Source: Pochonia chlamydosporia 170
Taxonomy: Eukaryota > Ascomycota > Sordariomycetes > Hypocreales > Clavicipitaceae
Assembly: GCF_001653235.2 (NCBI RefSeq)
Contig: NC_035790.1
Span: forward strand, 7,502,001-7,566,000
Direction of reading: 5' to 3'
Length of the DNA stretch: 64,000 nt
Shown here: positions 1 to 11,296 of the stretch, in pieces
Layout: each line of letters starts with the position of its first letter
Numbering within the stretch: position 1 is the stretch's first letter
Program-made: the position numbers and the translations under genes
Notes under the pieces: model-generated
Seen by the model: only the letters and a program-made list of their open reading frames with translations
Database searches by the model: none
What the model was told of the DNA's origin: nothing

Positions 1-123
1 CTTATTCTCAAGGTCTTTAGCATGTAATCCAGCTGGAATAGAGCTTTTTTCGGCAGTATTACTAGTACTATCACTAGTAGAAGTAATACTAGTAAAAGAA
101 CTTATAATAGGTGGTTGAGACAT
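1..123 (-). CDS. Partial ORF start at window edge, possible mobile-element gene
   Basis: On the minus strand an ATG at 123 opens 41 codons that run off the window without a stop. The product begins MSQPPIISSF and is Ser/Thr-rich. Codons are strongly AT-biased, unlike the GC-balanced genes from 2.7 kb onward, and the ORF abuts an AT-rich block that looks like repeat relic DNA. That context suggests the N-terminus of a transposon or other mobile-element protein, but I do not recognise the family. It could also be a chance ORF. The sequence left of the window would decide. Confidence 0.3.
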   Translation of the reverse strand, partial: MSQPPIISSFTSITSTSDSTSNTAEKSSIPAGLHAKDLENK

Positions 124-1510
124 TATAAATAAGAATAGTAAGATATACTAGTATAAACCTTATAAAAAGGGCAATATAGTATAGGTTAAAGCGTTTCTTA
201 AAGTAAAGTAGATATAAAGATATAGTTCTTTAAAACATAATAAAGAAAAGAGAGAGAGCTACATTTTAGAAGAGGATATATCTCTCAATATATAGACTTT
301 AGACATAGTATTAGGTATCCTAGATAGCCCCTCAGTTAGGCATAATATTAATGCCTAATATAACTATTAAATCCCTCATTTTAGGTGAGAAATAATAGAA
401 AACCAATAATATGCAATAGTATATGCAATATAGGTAACACTATAGAAATAGTAATATAACTACATATAATGCATAATCTATTATATATAATACTACATAT
501 TATACATTAATGTTAAATAATAGATATAGTAAAAGACCTAAGAAATAATACCTACTAATATTAATAACTAAGGCTATAGTAAATACTATAAAATATAATT
601 AGTATTATTTAAAAGAGCTTTTAAAATGCTATAGATTAGTGGTTATTATATATCTTAAAGTAGTATATTAATAAAGATATTAACGTTTAAAATTTAGTAG
701 GATTAAGAAGTATAAGGTAAATTTCTTACCCCGCACTTCTCCACACCATAATATTTAATAGCTGCTAATTCTATAGGGAATAGGTTATTTTGCTTAATAT
801 AATATGCGCTAGAAAGCCCTAATTAAGCTCTTTCTAAGAATATATATATTGCTTAGTAATATATTTTATTAATAAAGTTATAAGTATAACTATAAAAAGT
901 TTAAGGAGAAGAGTAGGTGTTAAAATTAAAATATAAAATAAAACTATAATATTAATACTTATAAGTAGATATTATATTATAATATATATATATATAGATA
1001 TATAACTAAACTATATAGCTAATACTACTTAAATAGTAATTATATATAAAAAACTAGTATTACTACTATAAATAGGACTATTTTAACTTATTTAAAATAT
1101 ATATCTTATATAAATTAATTTTCTTAATATATATCCTAAAATAGATTCTCTATAACTATAATAGTTCTAAAGATATTATAAGATATAGTTATTAGTAGCT
1201 TAATTTTCCTTTAATTATAACTCTTAATATATATAACTTATAAGTATATATTATATATAACTATATAGCTTAGGTATATTACTAATAAGCTTTATAATTA
1301 TATTTTATAGAACTCTTATATAACTAGTTAATTTAACTATAAAAGTTATAGTATAACTTATACTATAAACCTAGACTAGATGTTTAGTAAAATCTATAAC
1401 TAAATATATAAAATAGCTAAAAATATAATATAATAATATTTAAAGTATATTTATAGTATAATATTAGCCTATATACTTTAAATAGCTAAAAGTAAAGTAT
1501 TATATAGCTT
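124..1510. repeat. AT-rich, RIP-like repeat relic
   Basis: About 1.4 kb made almost entirely of A and T, with TpA steps dominant and CpA/TpG rare. It contains no ORF of note and has stops in every frame. In Pezizomycotina this pattern is typical of repeats mutated by repeat-induced point mutation (C to T at CpA). I cannot name the parent element. Base composition becomes normal to the right of about 1700, so the block has a sharp edge. Confidence 0.6.
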
Positions 1511-1524
1511 TTTATAAACGCTCT

Positions 1525-1700
1525 ATAAATACAATGTATTTTTGTATTGTATTTTTGTATTGTATTGTATTTAATACAATACAAAATACAATATAATACA
1601 TAGGGTAGGTAAAAAATACAAATACAATACAATACAAAATAAATACAATACAAAATACAAGCAACCCCCAAAAAATACAATAAATACAATACAAGCAATG
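1525..1700. repeat. TACAA-rich low-complexity tract with palindrome
   Basis: Variable runs of TACAAT/ATTGTA units lie exactly at the boundary between the AT-rich block and normal sequence. The left part is written as TTGTATT and the right part as AATACAA, so the tract is partly self-complementary. A 12-bp inverted repeat (1560-1571 with 1573-1584, one-base spacer) sits in the middle. It could be a terminal repeat or a target-site hotspot of the adjacent element. No function can be read from the sequence alone. Confidence 0.55.
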
Positions 1701-2674
1701 CTCTGCTCAGGTGCTCCAGAGCCCTCACGGGATCCTGGCTCTAGTTTGCCTGCGTATAATTCTACTGCGGATCAAAAATTTGTGAAAGAAATAGCATGAA
1801 ATAACTATTAACATGACAAAGTTATATTTGCCGCACAGCGATAATAACTAACTATCATGGTTTGGCGTAGTTAGGAGATTGAAGCGGTTGTTTCGATTTA
1901 GATACCCGCCGCACTAGCACCGGAAGTTGTTGATGGCGGCGCCAGTTGCTCTATGCCCTCCCGCCGCGCGCCATGGGAGTAAGAAAAAATTGTCTGCTAC
2001 ATTAGCTTCAGTGACCTTTTATATCAGTCAAATGACATGGGTACGCATCTGCGAATAAACGGAGATGCACCTAGCTACTTTTGAATTGAGGCGGCAGCGA
2101 GACGGCATGAGCTATCACTTGTTCCTTGAAGCTTGCGCAACATACGGCCGTGGAACTTTTGCGCTTAAAACTGCGGCGAAACAAATTAGACATTTTCCAA
2201 GTCGATAGTTCAATTGATCAAACGATTGAGATTATTTGTTTAATGTTTTGAGACGAAAATTCGCCAAATTGACAACTTTAGCACTGGATATAGAATGCTA
2301 ATAATTCTATTATCGAGTTAAGGTGAGGCATCTAAGATTTCCTAGTTAGGCCTAGTGGCTTTAGCTCTCTAAGTCTACTATCCAAGCTCGGGCCGCAGAT
2401 ATTCCGTGATCAACACCTCCTAGCTATTATTAGGCAGTTGCCTAGGTTAGCCAAACTTGGTTCGTTGAACCACTCCACCAGCTGCCAAACGAAAGGGGAC
2501 TGACGAGATCCTCTCTACGCGGATCTGTGAAAATATTCCGAACGCGTCGCAACCCCTAAACTAGCTTGATGAAGCAGCTGCTCTTGCGAGTAAACGCGTC
2601 AAGGTCTTTGATCTCAAGGTTGTGCCTCCAAGCACGACTTTGAGATCACAGACGACAACATCGTGAGCTCACCA
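1701..2674. other. Intergenic, upstream of WD40 gene
   Basis: Normal-composition DNA between the AT-rich block and the first gene. I see no ORF, tRNA or repeat in it. It presumably holds the promoter and 5' UTR of the plus-strand WD40 gene starting at 2675. Confidence 0.5.
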
Positions 2675-5600
2675 ATGAGCGTCGCTTTAACGGCTGCAGC
2701 TCCCGTCATCATCGACTTGACACTCGATTCAGCTCCGTCACCTACATCCGTCATATCACCTTACAGGCCTGTTAACCCTTCTCAGACAGTCCAAATCTCA
2801 TCACAGGAACCGCCGGCAAAGAGAAGGCGTGTGGACGATGGAGGCCCATCATCATGGGACACCAAGAGATGTATGCAGGAGCATTTGCTCCCGCAGGTGC
2901 AGCGGGCCGTGGACGGCCTGTCAAGAGCAGATTATCTTGTAGATGACATTGCTATTCAGGTATGTGATTTAAAGGGATTTTAATGTTTTTTTTAAAGGAT
3001 TAGTTATGAGAATACTTTCTTACTGAGTGTACTTCTAGGCCGTCATGAACTTGCTTAAGAGCACAAGATTTCGGGACATGGTTGAGCGCACCAACGGAGT
3101 GCTTGCTGCGGAGGATACAGTCGTTATAGGAGAACAGGCTGTGCAAGTTGTTACACAGCTAACACAGCTTCCGGTAAGCATACTAGAACTCTGTATGGTG
3201 GTCACTGCTCTTGAGATGCTAATTTTACAAGCAATATCAAGTATCAAAACGCCAACTGATCAAGGTGGAACACCCTCAACCCACACCACCGGAACCGAGC
3301 CCATCAAAGCTCACGCTGCCACCGGAGCAGAAACCTGCTTATCCAATTCTAAAAGCTTCTACTGGCCCAAGTCGTATACCCAGACCGCGGGTTCGGCCAC
3401 GACAACTGTCGCCAAAGTCAGACGATGGCTCACCAGCTGCCCGCTGGAGCACCTTCTCACAGCTGCAACGACGTCCTTATCTAGATTATACCACCCGCGG
3501 GAAGATTGTTCAAGGGTTGAATCAACTGGTCCATTTGCCACGTGATAGGCTGCAGCTTCCGGCAGTGTATCATGTCGACTTTACCGCAAGAGAGATTGCT
3601 GAAATTGTTGATATGGTGCAACCGCGCGTACCGAGAAACGTCATCCGCCTGCCCCGGAACCACTATGGACTCTGGCGCGTTCTCCGTTGCCATCTTAACC
3701 TCGATATTGAGGAGATTGTTGGAGATGCAATCAAGGGCCGAACAAAAGAGGATATTTACAACTTTTGTATTGACCTTGGCGCAGACAAATTTGCAAGGGC
3801 AAGTGATGCACGGGTTCTATCGCTTCAGAGAGCCGACCCGGACAAGAAAAGGAGAGCTCGACACGCAAATCGCCTGCCATCGTTGCTCTTGGCCCGAGAG
3901 ATGGAAGGAAACATTGGCTTTGGTCGAATGAGACGATATGAAAACTTTCAAAATGAGTTTCAGACTAGCCACGAAGATGGATTATCGCTTATCGCTGAGT
4001 TTACCAACTGCGCGGGGGATTTATCCGCCATGTCGTGGGTTCCAGATGGAAATGTACTTTGCGGCACCACGGCTCACTCTGACGCACATAATCAACAATA
4101 CAACAAGCCTGGGAACCTGTTGCTCTGCTCCACAACAAAAGGAACACTGCGAGCTTTTGCAGACCATCGGATTCCAAGACCGGTAGTCGAAAAGGGCGAG
4201 AATTCGACAGAGGCGATGCGTCAGAGTCAGGATCCGTGGCTGTACGCGTCGGTTGTGTCGACAGACTACGATGTGGCGACTGGCCGAGCTTTCACTTCCA
4301 GTTTCGACAAGACGGTCAAGGTGTGGAATGTTGCGAAAGAGGGAACTGACATGGAAGCCGTGGCCACTTGGCATCACGAAGGAAATGTCAATTTTGTTGC
4401 TGCTGCCAAGGATGGATCCGGTCGAGTGGCTACCGCGGCAGATGTCCCTACACAAGCGATTCGCATCTATACCGTTGATCCGAATAATGTACAGGAAAGC
4501 ACTTATCATACTGTATCCTGTACTCGAAACGACGCCGACGGGTCGGATAAATGGGCGTATTTCCCTGCAACCCTGCAGTGGGGACGAACGCCAGGAACGC
4601 AACATCTCCTAGCTATAGGTTACTCGCCTCGAAGTTTCTCAAGTGACGATACAGACATCCCAGAAGACAAATTACACAGCGGCGAGATTGCCCTCTGGGA
4701 CGCAGTACGGAAATGTCGGGTCCCCGTGTTGACGGCCACAACCGCCAACGTGTTTGAAATCCAATGGCACCCGACCCTCCCAAGCTTCGTCGTTGCCACT
4801 TCACCCTCCGGCTTGAACATTGAGCACGGAGTACGCACTCACGTTCACCTGTTTCACTTAGACAGAGAAAACGAAGCGTACAGCGAGTTCCAAAAACTAG
4901 ATTGCTACGCCTCCGACATCAACGAGCTGACAATCATGCCAAATTTCCTACGCCACGCTTACATCACAGCGGGCTGCACCGACGGCCGCGTCTACGTCTG
5001 GGACACAGCGCAAGGCGATCGACCCATTCACATCCTCAAGCACGGATCTCCACTAGACGCCGTCCTCTCCGATCGCGAGAAGGAAGACACAGGCGTCAAG
5101 TTTACAGCCTGGGGAACCACACCAGACCGATTCTACACCGGCTCAAGCGATGGCGTCGTCAAGGTGTGGAACATACGTCGCAAACGCAGACCCTTTGTGA
5201 GGAATCTCCTCGAGGCGCCCGGCCCAATATCATGCGGTGTATTCTCCCCAAACCACGCGAAACTTGCTATCGGCGACGCAACCGGCCGCGTGTTCCTCTT
5301 CTCCATCGACGACCGCGACCAAATAGAATCACACATCACCACCATCCCAGGCACGAACCGGCGCGTCCGCCGTCCAAAGCCATTCATTCCCCATGCTGAG
5401 CCTCCGCCGCCCACCGACCCTTCCCAGCAGTCAAATTCAGATACATCCATTGCCACATACTCCCGCGACCAATACCTCCTCTCGCAGCAGCTCACTCTCC
5501 ATCCTAACCCGGTCATTGGCGCGGTCCAAGGCCCGAATTACACTTGTACAGGGCTATTCCGCCTCGATGCCCACATGTACTTTGAACCTCAGGGTCCTCT

Positions 5601-5865
5601 GCTCCCCGAGTATGAGAGGAATCAACAACAAACCACAGCAGCTAGTCTGGGCCGGCGGGTACGGTCTATTCGCAGGCTAAGAGATGCGTCTGAGCAACAA
5701 GATTCTGAAAGGGTCCGGCATGAAGAGAATCTGGCGAGGGACCTAGATGCGAGTACTTTGGATGAGGAGCTACTTAAGAGCCTGGAGACTTTGAAGGTGC
5801 GCTTAGACATGGATGGAGAGGAAGGGTGGGAGTTTACATATGAGGATATGCCTCGTGTGGAGTAG
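2675..5865 (+). CDS. WD40-repeat protein, possible CUL4-DDB1 heterochromatin factor
   Basis: Predicted 1017 aa in three exons: 2675-2959, 3039-3173 and 3232-5865. Introns are 2960-3038 (GTATGT...CTAG) and 3174-3231 (GTAAGC...CAAG; a later acceptor at 3264 would drop 11 residues). The ATG at 2675 is used because the in-frame codon at 2663 is GTG. The N-terminus has a short DLTLDS motif and a basic KRRR stretch. A region of about 200 residues of unknown type follows, then WD40 blades such as VKVWNVAKE, IALWDAVRK, VYVWDTAQG and VKVWNIRRK. The last contains a WNIR box resembling the WDxR motif of DDB1-binding receptors. The tail is Arg/Glu-rich and helical. The size and layout recall the Raf1/DIM-9 class that directs H3K9 methylation, but that assignment is a guess. 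The WD40 call itself is firm. Confidence 0.8.
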
Positions 5866-6277
5866 ATGTCAATGACATACAGAAGAGTGTCATAACTGAC
5901 AATGTTGGCTAATTTGTAAAATAGACGTAGTATGGGCATGTGTTGCCCTATTATATGAGCTACGAATAATGATGTATACTGCACATCAGACGCGTGCACA
6001 TGAGACCAGTGACATACACCATTCCGTCTATTTATAGCGCCCGCGGCACGTCTACAACTAAAACAAACATAGGTCCCTAATGGTACAGATTCTGTCCATT
6101 TTCAGAACAATACCGCGCACCCATGGCCCCCTTCTTTACACGCAAGTTTTCGTCAAAATATATAAAACTAATTCTTGGTAGAACAAAAGAACCCTCTACG
6201 AACGAGCAGGGCCGTTTACAAGAGTTTCCGTCATGGTACAGTACTTGTATTTGGAAAATATTAACCTATAACGCCGC
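5866..6277. other. Convergent intergenic region (3' UTRs)
   Basis: Space between the 3' ends of the plus-strand WD40 gene and the minus-strand carrier gene. It has AT-rich stretches suitable for polyadenylation. Nothing else is visible. Confidence 0.5.
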
Positions 6278-7409
6278 TTAATGCTTAGCAGTGACTTGGT
6301 CACCAGTCAGTTTTTCAACATAAGTCTTGGCCCTGCACAGTTGTTAGCAGCTTGTCACTGAGTTTGCAAGTGTGATTGAATACGTACATGTCGCCAAAGG
6401 CAACCATGCAAATGGTCTGCCAGACACTGAGGCCAATTCGGGGAGTGACACCACGGTACAGGCCCCGGATGCCATTGTTGGAGTAGATGTATCGGAAGGT
6501 GTTGCCGACGGTCATCTTCTTGGGTCGGTTAGGATCCTCCTTCTTGCTCTGCATCTCGACACGGATGACCTCAATGGGCTGGTTCCAGGCGGACAGACCA
6601 CCACCCAGGCCAGAAGCGAGGATCTTCTCCCAGGGACTCAGCTTCTCCTTGTCGGATTTACCAGTGGCGGTGCGAATCCAGCCTTCGGCAAGACGGCTGA
6701 GACCAAATCGGGAGCCCCAGTTGGTCATTTGGCGGATGGCGACGGCGTTGACGCCCTTGTTGATGCCGCGGATGCCTTCTTTGCGGTAAATGTCCATGAA
6801 GGTCTGGAAGGTGGATTGGGGCTTGACACCCGCCGCCGCCATCTTGTGCTTGGTGATTTCGACTGTCTTCATGCAGGTGCAGAAACCCATGGTGGCATAG
6901 GCCTGGGCCACACCACCGGCGATACCACCCAAGATACCGCCACCAAATTCGGACGCACCAGCAGAACGAGCGTAGAACTCGGCCTCGGAGGCGACGAAGA
7001 GAAGAACGGCACCCTTGGTGGAGGCTTCAATCCAGGCCCAGGGGATGAGACCTTGATAGACTGTGTCGCGCAGAAAAAGTACATGTTAGCACGTGAAAGT
7101 GATGAGCGTGGTGGGAAAATCCCAATTGACGCGGGTTTAACGAGCAAAAAGGGGGGGAGATTTGAGGGAAATAAAACACGTACAGCCGAGAGCACCACCA
7201 CGAGCCCAGATACGTCCCAAGGCAGTGGTGAAGCCATCACCACGGTTGGCGGCCATGGTGGTCTTGACAACCTCGAGGGGCTGACCGAGGGTGGTCACCT
7301 CGAACAAGTTGAGGCCGGCGCCCAGGACCAAGTTGGAGAACTTGATGGGCTTCTTCTCCAACTTTTGGGGCTCCCCAACGGGGGCCGGAAGAGTAGCTGT
7401 CGCGACCAT
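6278..7409 (-). CDS. yhm2: Mitochondrial citrate/oxoglutarate carrier, Yhm2 type
   Basis: Predicted 317 aa from exons 7409-7184, 7060-6388 and 6332-6278, with introns 7061-7183 (GTACGT...ACAG) and 6333-6387 (GTACGT...GCAG). All junctions keep frame. The second intron is needed to reach the proper C-terminus ending VTAKH. The protein is a three-repeat mitochondrial carrier of the inner membrane. Signature motifs PLEVVK (repeat 1) and PIEVIR (repeat 3) fit Px[D/E]xx[K/R]; repeat 2 has the divergent [13 protein letters not shown] typical of Yhm2. In yeast Yhm2 exchanges citrate for 2-oxoglutarate, feeds cytosolic NADPH and was first described as a mitochondrial DNA maintenance protein. Citrate synthase is the next gene upstream on the same strand, which fits a shared citrate role. 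Confidence 0.93.
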
Positions 7410-9524
7410 GGCTATGGGAATCTGGTTGAATCAAAGGGGCCCTGACCAAGGGAGTAGGGTGCTTCTTCGCGGGGGAGGACAAGAGAAGGGGAGATGGATA
7501 AAGCGTAAGCTCGTGGTTGTCGGTTGCTGAGTCAGAAACACAATATAGCTCAAGCTGTGTTGCTACCGACCGAACGGGACCGGAGATGGGACGACTGAGT
7601 GTAAAAAAGTGGAGGATGCGCTTCGGAGGACCGAGTTACGGGGAGTGAAGATGCGCTCGGGTGGATTATGGGATGGAAGAGCAATCAAAAGGGTGTTTTG
7701 CGAAAAGCTGCGAATGACCGAGGCTGTTCGGGAGGTTTGCTGGCCAGTGAGAAAGGGTCCGTAAATGCCCGGAGAGGTTTTCGAGGATGCAGCTGGTGCC
7801 AATTGCACGTGTTTGTCTGCCCAGGCACAGGTTAGTCGCGCCGTACTTTGCGTTGGCTGAGAACCCCTTGTGGCTGGGGCAGGGGGCAAGGCAGTTCAGA
7901 TCCATTACTGTACCTGCTTAGTACTCGAAAGAGACCCTTATCAATGACATGTGTTGGCGACGAGGTAGGGACCCAAAAAAGGGGGTCAATGGAACTCTGG
8001 CGATGAGCGCGGGAAAGTCGTCAAAAATGATAGCAGAGTGACGATGAGGGAAGAGTGTGAATTTGAGAATGAACGAGGAGTTGGGAATAGATGAAGGATG
8101 CAAGCAGATTAGACGATTGTGCAATGCAAATGCCCCGAACTCGGATGATATTTTTGTTGACCTGATCGGAGTCTGGGCTGGAAGTGAACGGCAACTAATG
8201 CACGATAGTCTCCAGCCACATTCAATCCGACTCACTTTCAACCATCATTCCATTGTTCTTGAACCTTGAGGCCTCTATATACCTGCGTAGTAGGACAATA
8301 AACCTCACTTGCACTGTATACACTATTCCAATCAACTACCATATTATCACCGTCACCGCTACCATCGCACATAATGCCAGCCATACCATCCAGAACTCAT
8401 CTCCCAGGTCTGTTCACCATACTCCCCGCGCCACAATATGGAGCAAGGAGTCTGGTACGCTGGACACACCCAGACTTCAAGGTTGACAAGTTGAGTCCTA
8501 AGTGGACCCTGCCTTACCTGCCTGCGCCAACGAACATCCAAGTGCCGTTTTGATGGCGCCCCAAAATCCAACCCGTGCTCCTCAACCACTCGATTGTTGA
8601 GGAAAAGTGCTCGCAGCCAACATCCAAAGAGTGCTGCGACTTTTCAGGGTCCATTATGGCGCATGGCGCAGATTGTGAGCATGCAATGAAATCTGTGCTG
8701 CCCCTGATCCTGATCCATTGCGTTGTATGCATCTGTGCGCAGACCTGTCTTGGTCGGAAATGTACGCGACATGTCTGTTGGGTGGTGTGATGTCAGTTCT
8801 ACAGGCATTGATGGTGGCAATGCAGTCCACTGTGTGAATACTCTTAATAGCCATAATAGAGCTGCGTGAAGCTCTTCACAGCCGTGTCCCAGCAGCACGA
8901 CCTGTCATGGCTTCAATTCGAGATGAGCCAATGCATGTAGATCCACGAACTTGTCTTCAGCCTTGCCGTCCGTGATACAACTTGTCACCAACAAATAATT
9001 CCACCAATGCACGGAACGCTGGCAGCTTCGCTAAACAGCGTCTCTGAGCAGCCGCAGCTCCGTGCAGCTCAATTCGTCCTTGGCTAGCTCCATCTCAGCT
9101 CTAGGGGTCAATTGGTAGTTCTTTGTCTGTGGCATCGCATAAAACAAGCAAGGGGGGATTCGTCCACCCATTGGCACTCCGGCTTCGGACAGCACAGGCA
9201 GAATTTCACATCGACTGCTCTTCATTGCGTTTATGACCAATATGATCTCAATCTCATTATTTCTAGAAACTGTCCCAAGCATAGTGTACAATAGTCTAGC
9301 GCCAGTAGGTTTTGGTATCTGCTAAAAGCCCTCAGCCCGTCTATCAACCCAACTTTTCCCTGCCACACGCGCAGCCGCGCGCCATGGTCAAATCACACAA
9401 ATCGCATAGCTCCAACTGAAACCATAGCATCTTCCCCCTCATTTTCAAGCCTCGTCTTGGCTGTTTTCTTCCTCAATGTGAATCTCGCTAAGCCTCGTCT
9501 CCCTCCGTATTACTGTAAATGCAT
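7410..9524. other. 2.1-kb intergenic region between yhm2 and citrate synthase
   Basis: Upstream region of yhm2 and 3' flank of citrate synthase. A CACGTG E-box lies at 7806-7811, about 400 bp upstream of the yhm2 start. A small candidate ORF (8374-8553, listed separately) is the only possible gene. No repeats or RNA genes were seen. Confidence 0.5.
8374..8553 (+). CDS. Candidate 59-aa small ORF
   Basis: The ATG at 8374 opens 59 codons ending TGA at 8551-8553. The product starts MPAIPSRTHL and ends TNIQVPF. Support comes from context: a TATATA element lies at about 8275-8280, roughly 95 bp upstream, and is followed by a C/A/T-rich leader with tandem CACCGT/ACCATC pieces that resembles a fungal 5' UTR. 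No signal peptide, membrane segment or family is recognised. It may be a small gene, the first exon of a longer gene that I cannot trace, or a chance ORF. Confidence 0.3.
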   Translation: MPAIPSRTHLPGLFTILPAPQYGARSLVRWTHPDFKVDKLSPKWTLPYLPAPTNIQVPF

Positions 9525-11296
9525 TTACAGCTTCTTGACAATCTCAACCCATTTGTCGGTGGAGAAGGACTTGGGGCGCTCAATGGGAGCACCAACAGCT
9601 CGGTCGATGATCAGCTGAGGAAGGACACCAATGGCACGAGAAACACCGAAGAGGACGGTGTAGTAGCTGGCCTCGGTCAAGCCGTAGTGCTGAAGCAGGA
9701 CACCGGAGTGGGCATCGACGTTGGGGTAAGGGTTCTTGGTCTTGCCGTGCTCAGTCAGGACACCGGGGGCAATCTTGTAAACCTGGCTGACGAGCTTGAA
9801 CATGGGGTCCTCGGGCATCTTGGCTGTAGAAGAGGTTAGCGGATATACCGAGTAGAATCACACATCAAGTCGCAAACGTACCAAGACCAAACTCGCGCTG
9901 AGCCATGTATCGGGGGTCAGTCTTGCGAAGAACGGCGTGGCCGTAACCAGGAACAACTCGGCCAGAGTTGAGGGTGGACCACAGGTAGTCGGTGATGTTC
10001 TTGTCGGAAAGATCGTCACCAACAACCTTCTTCATCTCAGTGAGCCAGAGCAGGACCTCCTGGTTGGCGAGGCCGTGCAGGGGACCGGCAAGACCGTTGA
10101 GACCAGCGGCCAAGGAGAGGAAAGGAGAGCTGAGGGCAGAGCCGACCAGGTGAGTGGTGTGGGCAGAGACGTTGCCACCCTCGTGGTCAGTGTGGATGGT
10201 CAGGTAGAGACGGAGCAGCTCGACAAAGTCGGTGTTGTTGCCAAAGCCCAGCTGGTTGGCAAAGTTGAAGGAGTAATCCTTGTCCTTCTGGATGGGGGCA
10301 ACCTTGCCGCCCTTGAAGACGTTCTGGTAGATGCGGGAAGCAATGTTGGGCAGCTTAGCAATGAGGTCCATGGAGTCCTCAAAGGTATAACCCCAGTACT
10401 CCTTCTTGTTGACACCCTTAGCGTAGGCCTTGGCGAAGGAAGAGGTGTGCTCGAGAGCAGTGACGGCCAGGGAGAACTGAGCCATGGGGTGAAGGTCGGT
10501 AGGGCAGTGGTCGATCAACTCCTCGACGAACTTGGGGATGTCGGAACGAGCAGCCCATTCAGCAGACAGGTCGCGAACCTGCTGCTCGGTGGGAACCTCG
10601 CCGGTCAGGAGAAGCCAGAAGAGACCTAAGTGTACATGGTCAGCATCAGCGCTCGAAACTGAATTGAGCAATCTTGCTGCCGGCAAATAGCAGCAGTAGA
10701 GACTCACCTTCGGGAAGAGGCTCCTTGCCACCAGGGGCCTTGGGGAGAAGCTCCTGGCACTCGGGGATGGTCTTGCCACGGAATCGAATGCCCTCCTCAG
10801 AGTCGAGGACGGAGCCCTCCCAGACGAGGGCCTTGATGCCACGGGCACCGCCATAGACCTGATCAAGAGTGACCTTGTCGACGACCTTGGAACCGTGCTC
10901 CCTAGTAGAATCGCGTGTTAGCAAACACCAATCGCATATTACGGTATGTATTATGATTCTCGTTCGGGTATTGTGTGAATGCCGGAATTGTTTAGGGGGT
11001 CCGGCACAATAGCCGGCAAGTTCGGCGCTTACTTTCGGAGGGCCTTGATCTGTTCAACCTTCTCGGGGAGGAGCTCAGCGAAGCGCTCCTTGAGTGTCTA
11101 GGGGTTGAGCAGTGTTAGTGATGTATTCCGATATAAAATCAAAGGCACCCAAGGGGTAGAGTTCGCAGCAGAAACATACCTGGGTCTTGGCAGAGTAATA
11201 GCGAGCAGCATTGAAAGCTACGGTCCGGCCATTGAAGGCTTGTGACTTGAGCGAGGCCCGAAGGGCAGAGTTGCTGACGCGGGTAACGGAGGCCAT
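9525..11296 (-). CDS. cit1: Citrate synthase, mitochondrial
   Basis: Condenses acetyl-CoA and oxaloacetate to citrate in the mitochondrial matrix. Predicted 472 aa in five exons: 11296-11180, 11097-11033, 10901-10708, 10625-9882 and 9823-9525. Introns are 11098-11179, 10902-11032, 10626-10707 and 9824-9881; all have GT-AG ends and keep frame. The first 39 residues are Arg/Ser/Ala-rich without acids and end RYYSAKTQ, a typical matrix presequence. Catalytic motifs are intact: GPLHGLANQ and [10 protein letters not shown] (the two active-site His) and NVDAHSG (catalytic Asp). [12 protein letters not shown] and LPEGLFWLL are family hallmarks. The length matches fungal orthologues. The C-terminus is KKL, a weak variant of a PTS1 peroxisomal signal. 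The Yhm2 citrate carrier lies downstream on the same strand. Confidence 0.97.

Noticed and set aside
6372..7445. 357-codon open frame on the plus strand
   Set aside because: It is antisense to the yhm2 exons and bridges an intron. It arises from the biased codon use of yhm2 and has no domain.
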